DNA from: Bailinhaonella thermotolerans
GTDB taxonomy: Bacteria; Actinomycetota; Actinomycetes; Streptosporangiales; Streptosporangiaceae
Assembly: GCF_003594875.1 (NCBI RefSeq)
Contig: NZ_QZEY01000024.1
Location: forward strand, 241 to 64,240
Direction: 5' to 3'
Length of the DNA stretch: 64,000 nt
Shown: positions 41,452-49,493 of the stretch, piece after piece
How positions within the stretch are numbered: position 1 is the stretch's first letter
Layout of the letters: the number at the start of each line of letters is the position of its first letter
The notes under the pieces: generated by a model
What the model was told of the DNA's origin: nothing
Seen by the model: the letters and a program-made list of their open reading frames with translations, nothing else
Database searches by the model: none
Made by a program: the position numbers and the translations under genes

Positions 41452-42681
41452 CTACTTCACGATCTGCCGCCATCGGTCGGCCCACGTGGGGTAGTCAGTG
41501 CATTCCCCTTCTGCGCCCCGGCAATCACGAGAAGGCCTGTGGGCGAAGGCGATCCGGTCGAGCCGGCGCTTGTCCACGCCGTCCACGGTCATGCCGTAGG
41601 CCGCGCACGACGTCCGCACCGGCTCCTGCCCGCAGGCGTTCGGGTTGGCCGGTGCCAGGCCGCTCCAGCGGGTCATCTGGCGCTGGACGTCCGGCGAGGT
41701 GGTCCAGGACAGCCACCGGTAGGCGCAGTTGGGGTTCTCCGCCCGGCTGGAGATCATCCAGGAGTCGGCCCAGCCCGTGACCTCCGGGTCGGGCGGCACG
41801 GCCACGGACCTGCCCGCCCGCTTGAGCACGTCGTAGTGGTACGGCGTGGCCATGCCGAGCACCGCCGCGCCCCCGGCGAAGGCCTCCACGACCTCGGCGG
41901 GCTGCCGCCAGTACAGGCGCACGGCGTCGCGCTGGCGCGTCAGGAGCTCCACCGCCTCCTCGAACTGGCGGCTCGTGAGCTGGTAGGGGTCCTTGATGCC
42001 CAGGTCGCGGCGCGCGGTCTTGAGGTGGAGCGCGGCGTCGGCGATCGTCATCGGGTCGTCGCGCATGACGATCCTGCCCTGGAGCGCGGCCGGAGGGGCG
42101 AAGACCTGCCCGGCCCCGCCCTGCTTCACCTTCGCCGGGTCCGACAGCGGCGTGTTCACCCCCCAGGAGTACGGCACGCCGTAGTGGTGGTCGTCGTCGC
42201 CGCTCAGGTCGCGCAGCCGTTCCACCAGGTCGTCGTACCGGTCCACCAGGTCGGTGTTGAGCGGGACCACGCCGCGCTGCTCGATCAGCCGGTCGGCCAG
42301 CGCGGGCGGGGCGAGCACGGCGTCGTACCGGTACCTGTCGAACCGCTCGCCGAGCTGCTCCATGTCCTCCACCAGGCGCAGCGTCACCCGGCACCCGGTC
42401 TCCCGCTGGAACGGCGTGACCCAGTCCACCTTGGAGTCGCTGAACCCGGCCTCCACGGACCCGTTCGACAGCGCCACCAGGTTCAGCTTGCCCTCCGCCG
42501 GGCCCAGCGAGGGCGCCGGGCTCCGGGTGGGGCCCGGCGTGAGGGACGTGGAGACCCCCGCGGCCCCGGGCAGCCCGGGCGCGCCGCCGACGCCGGGCTT
42601 GCCGGCCCCCTCCTGGGGCGCGGCCGAGCACCCCGCGGCCAGCACCGCCGCCGCCACCGCAACCGCCAGCCGCCTCTTCAC
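41452..42681 (-). CDS. extracellular solute-binding lipoprotein, spermidine/putrescine (PotD) type
   Basis: This is a 409-residue lipoprotein. The N terminus LAVAVAAAVLAAGCSAAP holds the lipobox AAGC, and a Gly/Pro-rich linker of about 40 residues follows. The mature domain has KLNLVALSNGSVEAGFSDS, a YRYDAVLAPPALADRLI strand-helix, YGVPYSWGVNTPL and GGAAVLGMATPYHYDVLKRAG, the layout of PotD/PotF-like polyamine receptors. There is no permease or ATPase gene beside it, so it is either an orphan receptor or serves a transporter elsewhere. It lies 127 bases downstream of the ThiF-like gene on the same strand; a functional link is not evident. Confidence 0.82.
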   Translation of the reverse strand: MKRRLAVAVAAAVLAAGCSAAPQEGAGKPGVGGAPGLPGAAGVSTSLTPGPTRSPAPSLGPAEGKLNLVALSNGSVEAGFSDSKVDWVTPFQRETGCRVTLRLVEDMEQLGERFDRYRYDAVLAPPALADRLIEQRGVVPLNTDLVDRYDDLVERLRDLSGDDDHHYGVPYSWGVNTPLSDPAKVKQGGAGQVFAPPAALQGRIVMRDDPMTIADAALHLKTARRDLGIKDPYQLTSRQFEEAVELLTRQRDAVRLYWRQPAEVVEAFAGGAAVLGMATPYHYDVLKRAGRSVAVPPDPEVTGWADSWMISSRAENPNCAYRWLSWTTSPDVQRQMTRWSGLAPANPNACGQEPVRTSCAAYGMTVDGVDKRRLDRIAFAHRPSRDCRGAEGECTDYPTWADRWRQIVK

Positions 42682-42808
42682 GCTTGAGAATCCCCCTCGC
42701 CGTGCTTCCTGACCCCAGCAGGGTAGCCATGCCGGGGTCGCCGCGCCCCCTCCTGGCCGGAGTACGGCGTCGCGGCGTGCCCCCGTGCGAGGGCCGGGGG
42801 CGTGCCGC

Positions 42809-43885
42809 TCAGGTTCCGGGGAGGAGTTCGGCGAGGTCCAGGTGGCCGTGGAAGGGCGGCACCGGCTCGCCCAGCAGCAGCCGGCGCGCGACGTGCGCGA
42901 GCAGCCCGGCGGCGAACCGGGCCTCCCCCGCGAGCTGGGGATACCCCGACAGGTCGCGCCCGATCAGGCCCAGCGACCGGCGCGAGCGCTCCGACAGCGC
43001 GTCCGCGCCGCCCAGCCACGCGACCAGCCCGTCCAGGTACGGCCCCCGCGCCGCCGCCCCGTCCGCCAGGCCGTGGAAGAGCGCGAGGCCCGGGTGGGCG
43101 GAGTACGGCTCGACGCTGAGGAACCCGCGCTCGTCGGCGGCGTACACCACGTCGAGGCCGCGGTCGCGGGCGAGCTCGCGCACGAGGTGCTTCACGGCGA
43201 GCCCGTCGCACTCCTCCACGAGCAGGTCCAGCCCGTCCAGGAACGCCGCCGCGTTGCCCGGGGTGACGCCGTCCTCGTGCAGTTCGACCTCCAGGTAGGG
43301 GTCGAGCAGCGCGATCCGCCGGGCGGCGAGGCGCGTCTTGGGCAGGCCGAGGTCGTCCACGCCCGCGCCCAGGCGGTTGAGGTTGGACAGGTCCAGGGCG
43401 TCGTGGTCGGCGAGCGCGATCCGCCCGCACAGGTGCTCCTGGGCGAGGGTGACCGCCGCCTCGCCGCCGACCGACAGCCCGATCACGCCGATCCGCTTGC
43501 GGGCCAGCACCCGCTGCTCCGCCGCCGTGATCTTGAGCTGGTTCCTGGCCGTCACGACGGCGGTGTAGTCCTCCGGCGCGAGCACGTGGACGACCCGCGC
43601 CTTCCAGGGCAGGTGGACCCAGGTGCCGTACGCCTCGGGGCGCTCCCCGAGGACCCCGGCGGCGTACCGGGCGCGTTCGGCGGCGGACGCCCCGGGCAGG
43701 CGGACCGCCGCCAGCTCGGCCGCCTGGCGCTCGATCGTGTCCACCACGGTGAGGCCGTGCGCCGCGCACAGCCGGGTGAGCGCGTCGCGCTCGCCGGGCT
43801 CCGGCCGTACGAGCTCCGGCCGCCAGCTCAGGTGCGGCGGCACCGCGGGGGCGGCCAGGGACTCGGCGAAGCTCTCCAGATCCAT
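42809..43885 (-). CDS. stand-alone E1/ThiF-family adenylyltransferase-like protein
   Basis: This is a 358-residue protein with an N-terminal extension of about 120 residues and a ThiF/MoeB/E1 fold. The nucleotide loop is GVIGLSVGG. ADHDALDLSNLNR carries the metal aspartate and the conserved asparagine/arginine pair, followed by LPKTRLA and VEECDGLAVKHLV. The CxxC zinc pairs and the catalytic cysteine seen in MoeB/ThiF are absent. It resembles the ThiF half of proteins like mycobacterial Rv1355c, which continue into a nitroreductase-like domain that is missing here. E1-like proteins adenylate C-terminal carboxylates of ubiquitin-like partners or peptides. No ubiquitin-like, thiamin or molybdopterin gene is nearby. 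The ATG is 30 bases from a perfect palindrome. Confidence 0.8.
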   Translation of the reverse strand: MDLESFAESLAAPAVPPHLSWRPELVRPEPGERDALTRLCAAHGLTVVDTIERQAAELAAVRLPGASAAERARYAAGVLGERPEAYGTWVHLPWKARVVHVLAPEDYTAVVTARNQLKITAAEQRVLARKRIGVIGLSVGGEAAVTLAQEHLCGRIALADHDALDLSNLNRLGAGVDDLGLPKTRLAARRIALLDPYLEVELHEDGVTPGNAAAFLDGLDLLVEECDGLAVKHLVRELARDRGLDVVYAADERGFLSVEPYSAHPGLALFHGLADGAAARGPYLDGLVAWLGGADALSERSRRSLGLIGRDLSGYPQLAGEARFAAGLLAHVARRLLLGEPVPPFHGHLDLAELLPGT

Positions 43886-43914
43886 GCGGGCCGCCCGTCG
43901 TCGACGCGATCAAT

Positions 43915-43931
43915 CTTTGACAAAGTCAAAG
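43915..43931 (-). promoter_or_regulatory. 17-bp perfect palindrome, MarR-type operator candidate
   Basis: CTTTGAC-AAA-GTCAAAG is a perfect palindrome with a 3-bp centre. It lies 30 bases before the ThiF-like start and contains a TTTGAC that can serve as a -35-like element. The AT-rich TTTGAC/GTCAAA arms are typical of MarR-family sites in GC-rich genomes. No MarR gene lies in the window. Confidence 0.65.
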
Positions 43932-44034
43932 TTAGGCGAGCGGGATCTCGCCCGCAACGGTGACCGGGGAAGGCGCGGACGCGCCGCGGCCCGCCCGCGC
44001 CGGCGGAGGGAGGACGGCGGCGAGGCGGACCGGG

Positions 44035-44082
44035 GCGGATCGGGGGCGGAGCGGATCGGGGGCGGAGCGGATCGGGGGCGGG
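44035..44082. repeat. 3 x 16-bp tandem repeat abutting the mmsA stop
   Basis: GCGGATCGGGGGCGGA is repeated three times (44035-44050, 44051-44066, 44067-44082; last base changed), directly adjoining the mmsA stop at 44083-44085. The core matches the repeat at 33724-33757. Confidence 0.88.
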
Positions 44083-45558
44083 TCAGGCGTTGGTGGGGAA
44101 GCCGAGGTGGACCCCGCCGTGGCTCGGGTCGAGCCAGCGGGAGGTGACGACCTTGCCCCGGGTGTAGAAGTGCACGCCCTCCGCGCCGTGAACGTGGGTG
44201 TCGCCGAAGAGGGAGGACTTCCAGCCGCCGAAGGAGTAGTACGCCATCGGGACCGGGATGGGCACGTTGATGCCCACCATGCCCACCTCCACCTCGTTCT
44301 GGAAGCGCCGCGCGGCGCCGCCGTCGTTGGTGAAGATCGCGGTGCCGTTGCCGTACTCGCCCTCGTTGATCAGGCGCAGGCCCTCCTCGTACGAGCTGAC
44401 GCGCACGACGGACAGGACCGGGCCGAAGATCTCCTCGCGGTGGAGGCGCGAGCCCGGCGGGACGTGGTCGAAGACCGTGGGGCCGAGCCAGAAGCCGTCG
44501 CCCTCGGGGGCGGACTCGCGGCCGTCCACGACCAGCTTGGCGCCCTCCTGGACGCCGAGGTCCAGGTAGGAGGCCACCTTGTCGCGGTGCTCGCGGGTGA
44601 CGAGCGGGCCCATGTCCGAGTCGCCGGTGCCGACCCGCAGGTCGCGCACGCGTGTGGCGATCTTGTCCACGAGTTCGTCCCCGATCGGCTCCACGGCCAG
44701 CACCACGGAGATCGCCATGCACCGCTCGCCCGCCGAGCCGAAGCCCGCCGAGACCGCCGAGTCGGCCACCAGGTCCAGGTCGGCGTCGGGCAGCACCAGC
44801 ATGTGGTTCTTGGCCCCGCCGAGCGCCTGCACCCGCTTGCCCGCCGCGGTGCCGGTCTCGTAGACGTACCGGGCGATCGGGGTGGAGCCGACGAAGCTGA
44901 CGGCCCGGACGTCGGGGTGGACGAGCAGCCGGTCCACGGCCTCCTTGTCGCCCTGGACGACGCCGAACGCGCCGTCGGGCAGCCCCGCCTCCCGCCACAG
45001 CCGGGCCAGCAGCAGGGACGCGGAGGGGTCCTTCTCCGACGGCTTCAGGATGAACGCGTTCCCGCAGGCGATGGCCACGGGGAACATCCACAGCGGCACC
45101 ATCGCCGGGAAGTTGAACGGCGTGATGCCCGCCACCACGCCGAGCGGCTGCCGGATGGAGTAGGCGTCCACGCGGGTGGAGACGTTCTCGGAGAACCCGC
45201 CCTTGAGCAGGTTCGGGATGCCGCAGGCGAACTCCACGACCTCCAGGCCGCGGGCGATCTCGCCAAGCGCGTCGGAGTGCACCTTGCCGTGCTCGGCGCT
45301 GATCAGCGCGGCCAGCTCGTCCTGGTGCGCCACCAGCAGCTCGCGGAACCGGAACAGCACCTGCGACCGCTTCGTCAGCGAGGCGTCCCGCCAGGCCGGG
45401 AAGGCCGCGACGGCCGCGGCGACGGCGGCGTCCACCTCGGCGGCCGACGCCAGGTCCACCGTGCCCGACACCTGGCCCGTCGCCGGGTCGAAGAGGTCGG
45501 CGGTACGGCCCGCGCCCGGCGAGGCCGCGCCGGCTATCCAGTGGGTGACGCGCTTCAC
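44083..45558 (-). CDS. mmsA: CoA-acylating methylmalonate-semialdehyde dehydrogenase
   Basis: This is a 491-residue ALDH-fold enzyme of the MmsA type, which turns methylmalonate or malonate semialdehyde plus CoA into propionyl- or acetyl-CoA. Cysteine C280 is in GSAGERCMAIS. The usual general-base glutamate region reads QALGGAKNH, with no glutamate, a hallmark of the CoA-acylating subgroup. ILKPSEKDPS (170-179) is the coenzyme site. The GTG start overlaps the upstream aminotransferase stop (GTGA), coupling semialdehyde formation and consumption. With that partner it fits beta-alanine/3-aminoisobutyrate degradation, the last steps of reductive pyrimidine catabolism, or valine breakdown. Confidence 0.95.
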   Translation of the reverse strand: MKRVTHWIAGAASPGAGRTADLFDPATGQVSGTVDLASAAEVDAAVAAAVAAFPAWRDASLTKRSQVLFRFRELLVAHQDELAALISAEHGKVHSDALGEIARGLEVVEFACGIPNLLKGGFSENVSTRVDAYSIRQPLGVVAGITPFNFPAMVPLWMFPVAIACGNAFILKPSEKDPSASLLLARLWREAGLPDGAFGVVQGDKEAVDRLLVHPDVRAVSFVGSTPIARYVYETGTAAGKRVQALGGAKNHMLVLPDADLDLVADSAVSAGFGSAGERCMAISVVLAVEPIGDELVDKIATRVRDLRVGTGDSDMGPLVTREHRDKVASYLDLGVQEGAKLVVDGRESAPEGDGFWLGPTVFDHVPPGSRLHREEIFGPVLSVVRVSSYEEGLRLINEGEYGNGTAIFTNDGGAARRFQNEVEVGMVGINVPIPVPMAYYSFGGWKSSLFGDTHVHGAEGVHFYTRGKVVTSRWLDPSHGGVHLGFPTNA

Positions 45559-46853
45559 TTCGACACTTCCTCGTTCACGGTCTCCAGGGCGGCGAGGAGG
45601 ATGCCCAGCCCCTCGTGCGCCTCCTCGACGGTCAGCGTGAGCGGGGGCGCCATGCGCAGCGTGTTGCCGTACAGGCCGCCCTTGCCCGCGAGCAGGCCGC
45701 CCTTCTTCGTCTCCTCCATCATGCGCGCGGCGATCTGGGGAGAGGGCTCGCCGGTGGCGGGGTCCTGGAGCTCGATGGCGAACATCAGGCCCTTGCCGCG
45801 CACGTCGGCCAGGATCGGGAAGCGGCCGGCCGCGGCCTTGAGCCCGCCGATGATGATCTCGCCGGTCTTGGCGGCGTTGGCCTGCAGGTCGTGGTCGAGG
45901 ACGTAGTCCAGCGTCGCGTTGGCGGCGGCCATGGAGATGGGGTTGCCGCCGAACGTGGACAGGCCCACCGCGTGGAGCGCGTCCAGGAGCTCGCCCCGCG
46001 CCACGACGCCGCCGACCGCGAAGCCGTTCCCGAGGCCCTTGGCGAAGGTCATCATGTCCGGGGTGACCCCGTGGTTCTGGATGCCGAAGAAGCTCTGCCC
46101 GGTGCGGCCCCAGCCCGTCTGCACCTCGTCGGAGATGAAGTAGATCCCCTCCTCGTCGAGGACCTCCTTGTAGGCCGCGAACAGCCCGTCGGGGGCCATG
46201 GTGAACCCGCCGACGCCCTGGATCGGCTCGGCGATCAGCGCGGCGACGTCCTTCGACGTGGCGGTGGCGAGCAGGTGGCGCAGGTCCTCGACGCAGACCT
46301 TGATGTAGTCGGCGTCCGACAGGTCGCGGAACCGCGACAGGTGCTTGTCCGCGCCGTGCAGGAAGTGCACCTGCAGCGGGGACAGCGAGTTGTTCTTCCA
46401 GGTGCGGTTGCTCGTCACGGAGATCGCGCCGAACGAGCGGCCGTGGTAGCTCTGCCGCATGGCCAGGACCTGGTCGGTCTTGCGGGCGTACGTCGCCAGC
46501 AGCAGCGCCGTCTCGTTGGCCTCGGTCCCGGAGTTGGTGAAGAACACCTTGGCGTCCTCGATCCCGGACAGCCGCGCGATCTTCTCCGCCAGCTCCACCT
46601 GCCCGCGCAGCAGGTAGACCGTGCTCGTGTGCACGACGCCGGTGCGGAGCTGCCGCTCCACCGCCTCCCGCACCTCGGCCACGTCGTAGCCGATCATGTT
46701 GGTCAGGATCCCGGCGAAGAAGTCCAGATAGGTCCGGCCCTCGGCGTCCACGACACGGTTGCCCTTGCCGCTGACGATCTCGATGGGCTCGTTGTAGTAA
46801 AGGGCCACCCAGTTGGGGATGACGGCACGATGGCGCGCAAGCAGGTCCGACAT
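45555..46853 (-). CDS. class III aminotransferase (beta-alanine/3-aminoisobutyrate or AGXT2-like)
   Basis: This is a 432-residue PLP enzyme with lysine K272 (TFAKGLGNG), D242 (ISDEVQTGW), the NSGTEANETALLLA phosphate site and QSYHGRSFGA. MSDLLARHRAVIPNWVALYY at the N terminus and the coupling to mmsA suggest a beta-amino acid:2-oxoacid transaminase giving malonate or methylmalonate semialdehyde. The ATG at 46853 is preferred: GATACT lies six bases upstream, consistent with a leaderless message, and relatives start there. An in-frame ATG at 46880 is the alternative. It is separated by 217 bases from the M20 peptidase on the same strand. Confidence 0.9.
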   Translation of the reverse strand: MSDLLARHRAVIPNWVALYYNEPIEIVSGKGNRVVDAEGRTYLDFFAGILTNMIGYDVAEVREAVERQLRTGVVHTSTVYLLRGQVELAEKIARLSGIEDAKVFFTNSGTEANETALLLATYARKTDQVLAMRQSYHGRSFGAISVTSNRTWKNNSLSPLQVHFLHGADKHLSRFRDLSDADYIKVCVEDLRHLLATATSKDVAALIAEPIQGVGGFTMAPDGLFAAYKEVLDEEGIYFISDEVQTGWGRTGQSFFGIQNHGVTPDMMTFAKGLGNGFAVGGVVARGELLDALHAVGLSTFGGNPISMAAANATLDYVLDHDLQANAAKTGEIIIGGLKAAAGRFPILADVRGKGLMFAIELQDPATGEPSPQIAARMMEETKKGGLLAGKGGLYGNTLRMAPPLTLTVEEAHEGLGILLAALETVNEEVSK

Positions 46854-47070
46854 GCTCCGAGTATCCGAGGTGGCGTCCATGAACGCACCCCTCAACCTGT
46901 CGGCCCTTCCCCGATCCCCCTTACATCCCGTAAGTCCCCGCAGGCGCTCTCCCGCGGCCTCCCCCGCCGTCTCTCCCGCGCCGCCTCGCGCCCGTCTCCG
47001 CCGCGCCGTCCCTCCCGCGCCGATCACCCGGGAGAGCGGGCGATCGGCGCTCGGAGAGGCCGGCCGCGGG

Positions 47071-48384
47071 TCAGTACGCCGTGAGGAGGCGGTCCAGGAC
47101 GCGGACGCCGAAGCGGAGGGCGTCGATCGGGACCCGCTCGTCCACGCCGTGGAAGAGGGCGGCGAAGTCCAGCTCCGGGGGCAGGCGCAGGGGCACGAAG
47201 CCGAAGCCGCGGATGCCGAGCGGCGCGAAGGACTTGTTGTCGGTGCCGGCCGACAGGCAGTACGGCACGGCGCGCGCCGACGGGTCCTCGGCCTTCAGCG
47301 CGGCGATCATCGACTCGACCAGGGGGCCGTCGAAGGAGGTCTCCAGGGCGATGTCGTGGTGCACGAACTCGCGCCGCACCTTGGGGCCGAGGAGCTCGTC
47401 CACCTGCGCGAAGAACTCGTCCTCGAAGCCGGGCAGGAACCGGCCGTCCACCTCGGCGTGCGCGTGGCCGGGGATCACGTTGACCTTGTAGCCCGCGTCG
47501 AGGCGGGTCGGGTTGGCCGTGTGGCGCAGGGTCGCGCCCACGAAGCGCACGAGCGGGCCGAGCTTGTCCAGCACCGGCTCGGGGTTCTCCGGGTCGAACT
47601 CCAGCCCGAGGGCGTCCGCGACCTCCTCGAGGAACCGGCGGACCGTGGGCGTGAGCCGTACCGGCCAGTCGTGGTCGCCCAGGCGGGCCAGCGCCGCGGC
47701 CAGCTCGGTGACGGGGTTGTCCTTGTTGATCATCGAGCCGTGCCCGGCCTGGCCCTCGGCGGTCAGGCGCATCCAGGCCAGGCCCTTCTGCGCGGTCTCG
47801 ATCAGGTAGAGCCGCAGCGACGGGTCCACCTCGAACGAGTAGCCGCCGACCTCGCTGATGGCGTACTCCACGCCCTCGAACAGGTCGCGGTGGTTCCGGG
47901 TGAGGTACTTGGCGCCGTACTCTCCCCCGGCCTCCTCGTCGGCCAGCCACGCGAACACGATGTCGCGCCGGGGCCGCCGCCCCTCCCGCGCCATCTGGCG
48001 CAGGACCGCGAGCATCATCGCGTTCATGTCCTTCATGTCCACGGCCCCGCGGCCCCAGACGTAGTCGTCCACGACCTCGCCGGAGAACGGGTGGACCCGC
48101 CAGTCCGACGCCTGCGCGGGCACCACGTCCAGGTGACCGTGCACGAGCAGCGGCGGCAGGCTCGCGTCCGCGCCCTCGATCCGCGCGACCACGTTCCCGC
48201 GGCGCTCGGCGCTCTCGATGTACGTCCCCTGGACGCCCACCTCGGCGAGCCACTCCATCACCCGCTCGCCCGCGGCGCGCTCGCCCGGTCCCGAGCCGTC
48301 GCCGTAGTTGCTGGTGTCGATGCGGATCAGCTCGGAGGTGATCTCGACGACCTCGTCCTGTGCGGACGGTACGGGATTGGTCAT
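47071..48384 (-). CDS. M20-family metallopeptidase/deacylase
   Basis: This is a 437-residue di-zinc M20 enzyme. Motif LLVHGHLDVVPA holds the first histidine and aspartate, WGRGAVDMKD the bridging aspartate and WLADEEAGG the catalytic and metal glutamates; the late histidine is in ALFHGVDE. The lid-domain residues GQAGHGSM are present. M20 members cleave dipeptides, acyl-amino acids or carbamoyl-amino acids. The ATG overlaps the stop of the Lrp/AsnC regulator (ATGA), so the enzyme is the regulator's immediate partner. Proximity to the aminotransferase/mmsA pair suggests it feeds amino acids into that route, which is inference. Confidence 0.92.
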   Translation of the reverse strand: MTNPVPSAQDEVVEITSELIRIDTSNYGDGSGPGERAAGERVMEWLAEVGVQGTYIESAERRGNVVARIEGADASLPPLLVHGHLDVVPAQASDWRVHPFSGEVVDDYVWGRGAVDMKDMNAMMLAVLRQMAREGRRPRRDIVFAWLADEEAGGEYGAKYLTRNHRDLFEGVEYAISEVGGYSFEVDPSLRLYLIETAQKGLAWMRLTAEGQAGHGSMINKDNPVTELAAALARLGDHDWPVRLTPTVRRFLEEVADALGLEFDPENPEPVLDKLGPLVRFVGATLRHTANPTRLDAGYKVNVIPGHAHAEVDGRFLPGFEDEFFAQVDELLGPKVRREFVHHDIALETSFDGPLVESMIAALKAEDPSARAVPYCLSAGTDNKSFAPLGIRGFGFVPLRLPPELDFAALFHGVDERVPIDALRFGVRVLDRLLTAY

Positions 48385-49379
48385 GCCGGCTCCTTCGTCA
48401 TATATCCGATCTTCCGGAGGTAGCCGCGCTTGTAGGCGCGGGTGATCAGGGTCACGCTCACGTCGGCGACGTCGTCCAGCCCGCCCACGACCTCGGTGAT
48501 GAAGCCGTACAGCTCGGCCTCATGCGCCACGCAGACCTGGACGATCATCGTCGCGGTCCCCGCCGTCGCCGCGCAGTAGCGTACGGCGGGGCAGGCGGCG
48601 AGGGCCGTACCCACTCTCTCAAGCCCGGCGGGCCGCACCGACAGCCAGAGCTGGGCCTCGACGCCGAAGCCGAGGAGCGCGGGCTCGGCCTCGGCCCGCA
48701 GGTGGACCACGCGGCGTTCGAGCAGCGAGGCCAGGCGGCGGCCGGCCGTCGGAGCCGACACCCCGAGCGCGTCGGCCACGGCCGTCACGCCGATGCGGCC
48801 GTCGGCCACGAGCAGGCCGGCGATCCGGCGCTCGGCCGCGGACAGCTCGACGTGCTCGGGCAGCTCGGGGGCGGGCGGCGTGAGCGTGGCGCGCATCGCC
48901 TCCACCTCGGCCGGGCGGAGGAGGGGCGCGTGCCACTCGGCGACCGTGCGGAAGGTGCGCATGACCACCTGCGTGCGCGTCTCGCGCACCCCGGCGGTCG
49001 AGGGCACCTCGCGGCTGAGCACGTCGTGCAGCCGCTCGCGCGGCACGACCAGCTCGCAGCAGACGTCGGCCGACCCGGTGACCGCGTAGACCGAGCGGGT
49101 GTCCTCGCGCCCGGTGAGCCCGCCCGCCACGTCGTGCACGCCGCAGGGGTCGGTGCGGATGTGCAGGTGGACGGGGGTGCCCAGGCCGCAGCGCAGGTCG
49201 TCGTAGATCGCGGTCACGGTGACCGCGCCCAGTCCCAGCAGGCGCTGGAGCCGCCGCGCGACGGTGCGCTCGTGCTCCCCCAGCGCCCGCCCGATCTCGC
49301 CCCACGAGGCGCGGGGGTTCACCTGGAGAGCCGCGACGAGACGGCGATCCAGGTGATCGAGGCGTGTTGTTTCGTCCAC
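48381..49379 (-). CDS. Lrp/AsnC-family regulator with two tandem modules
   Basis: This is a 332-residue, double-length Lrp/AsnC protein. The first half has LDRRLVAALQVNPRASWGEIGRALGEHERTVARRLQRL. The second repeats the fold with LSAAERRIAGLLVADGRIGVTAVADALGVSAPTAGRRLASLLERRVV. Each half has its own ligand-sensing domain, so one chain mimics a classical dimer. Such regulators bind amino acids and control uptake and degradation. The GTG start at 49379 follows GAAGG. It is divergent from an MHS symporter and co-translated with the M20 peptidase, so it probably controls both sides. Confidence 0.9.
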   Translation of the reverse strand: MDETTRLDHLDRRLVAALQVNPRASWGEIGRALGEHERTVARRLQRLLGLGAVTVTAIYDDLRCGLGTPVHLHIRTDPCGVHDVAGGLTGREDTRSVYAVTGSADVCCELVVPRERLHDVLSREVPSTAGVRETRTQVVMRTFRTVAEWHAPLLRPAEVEAMRATLTPPAPELPEHVELSAAERRIAGLLVADGRIGVTAVADALGVSAPTAGRRLASLLERRVVHLRAEAEPALLGFGVEAQLWLSVRPAGLERVGTALAACPAVRYCAATAGTATMIVQVCVAHEAELYGFITEVVGGLDDVADVSVTLITRAYKRGYLRKIGYMTKEPA

Positions 49380-49420
49380 ACCGGCCTTCGTGTCGGGAAC
49401 ATAAATTTTTAGCGGTTGTG

Positions 49421-49449
49421 TTGACTCTTTCTATCACCAGGTGCACAGT
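49421..49449 (+). promoter_or_regulatory. putative promoter of the MHS symporter gene
   Basis: TTGACT (49421-49426) and CACAGT (49444-49449) are spaced by 17 bases, with TGC before the -10. The shared divergent region with the Lrp gene is AT-rich (AAATTTTTA near 49403) and would be the natural Lrp target. Confidence 0.45.
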
Positions 49450-49493
49450 GGGCCACCTGAAACCCACCAGACGTGCATGTAATTGGAGGAATC

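Noticed and set aside
41452-43885. A thiamin, molybdopterin or ubiquitin-like conjugation operon around the ThiF-like gene
   Set aside because: No ThiS/MoaD-like, thiG, JAB-protease or E2-like gene is found on either side.
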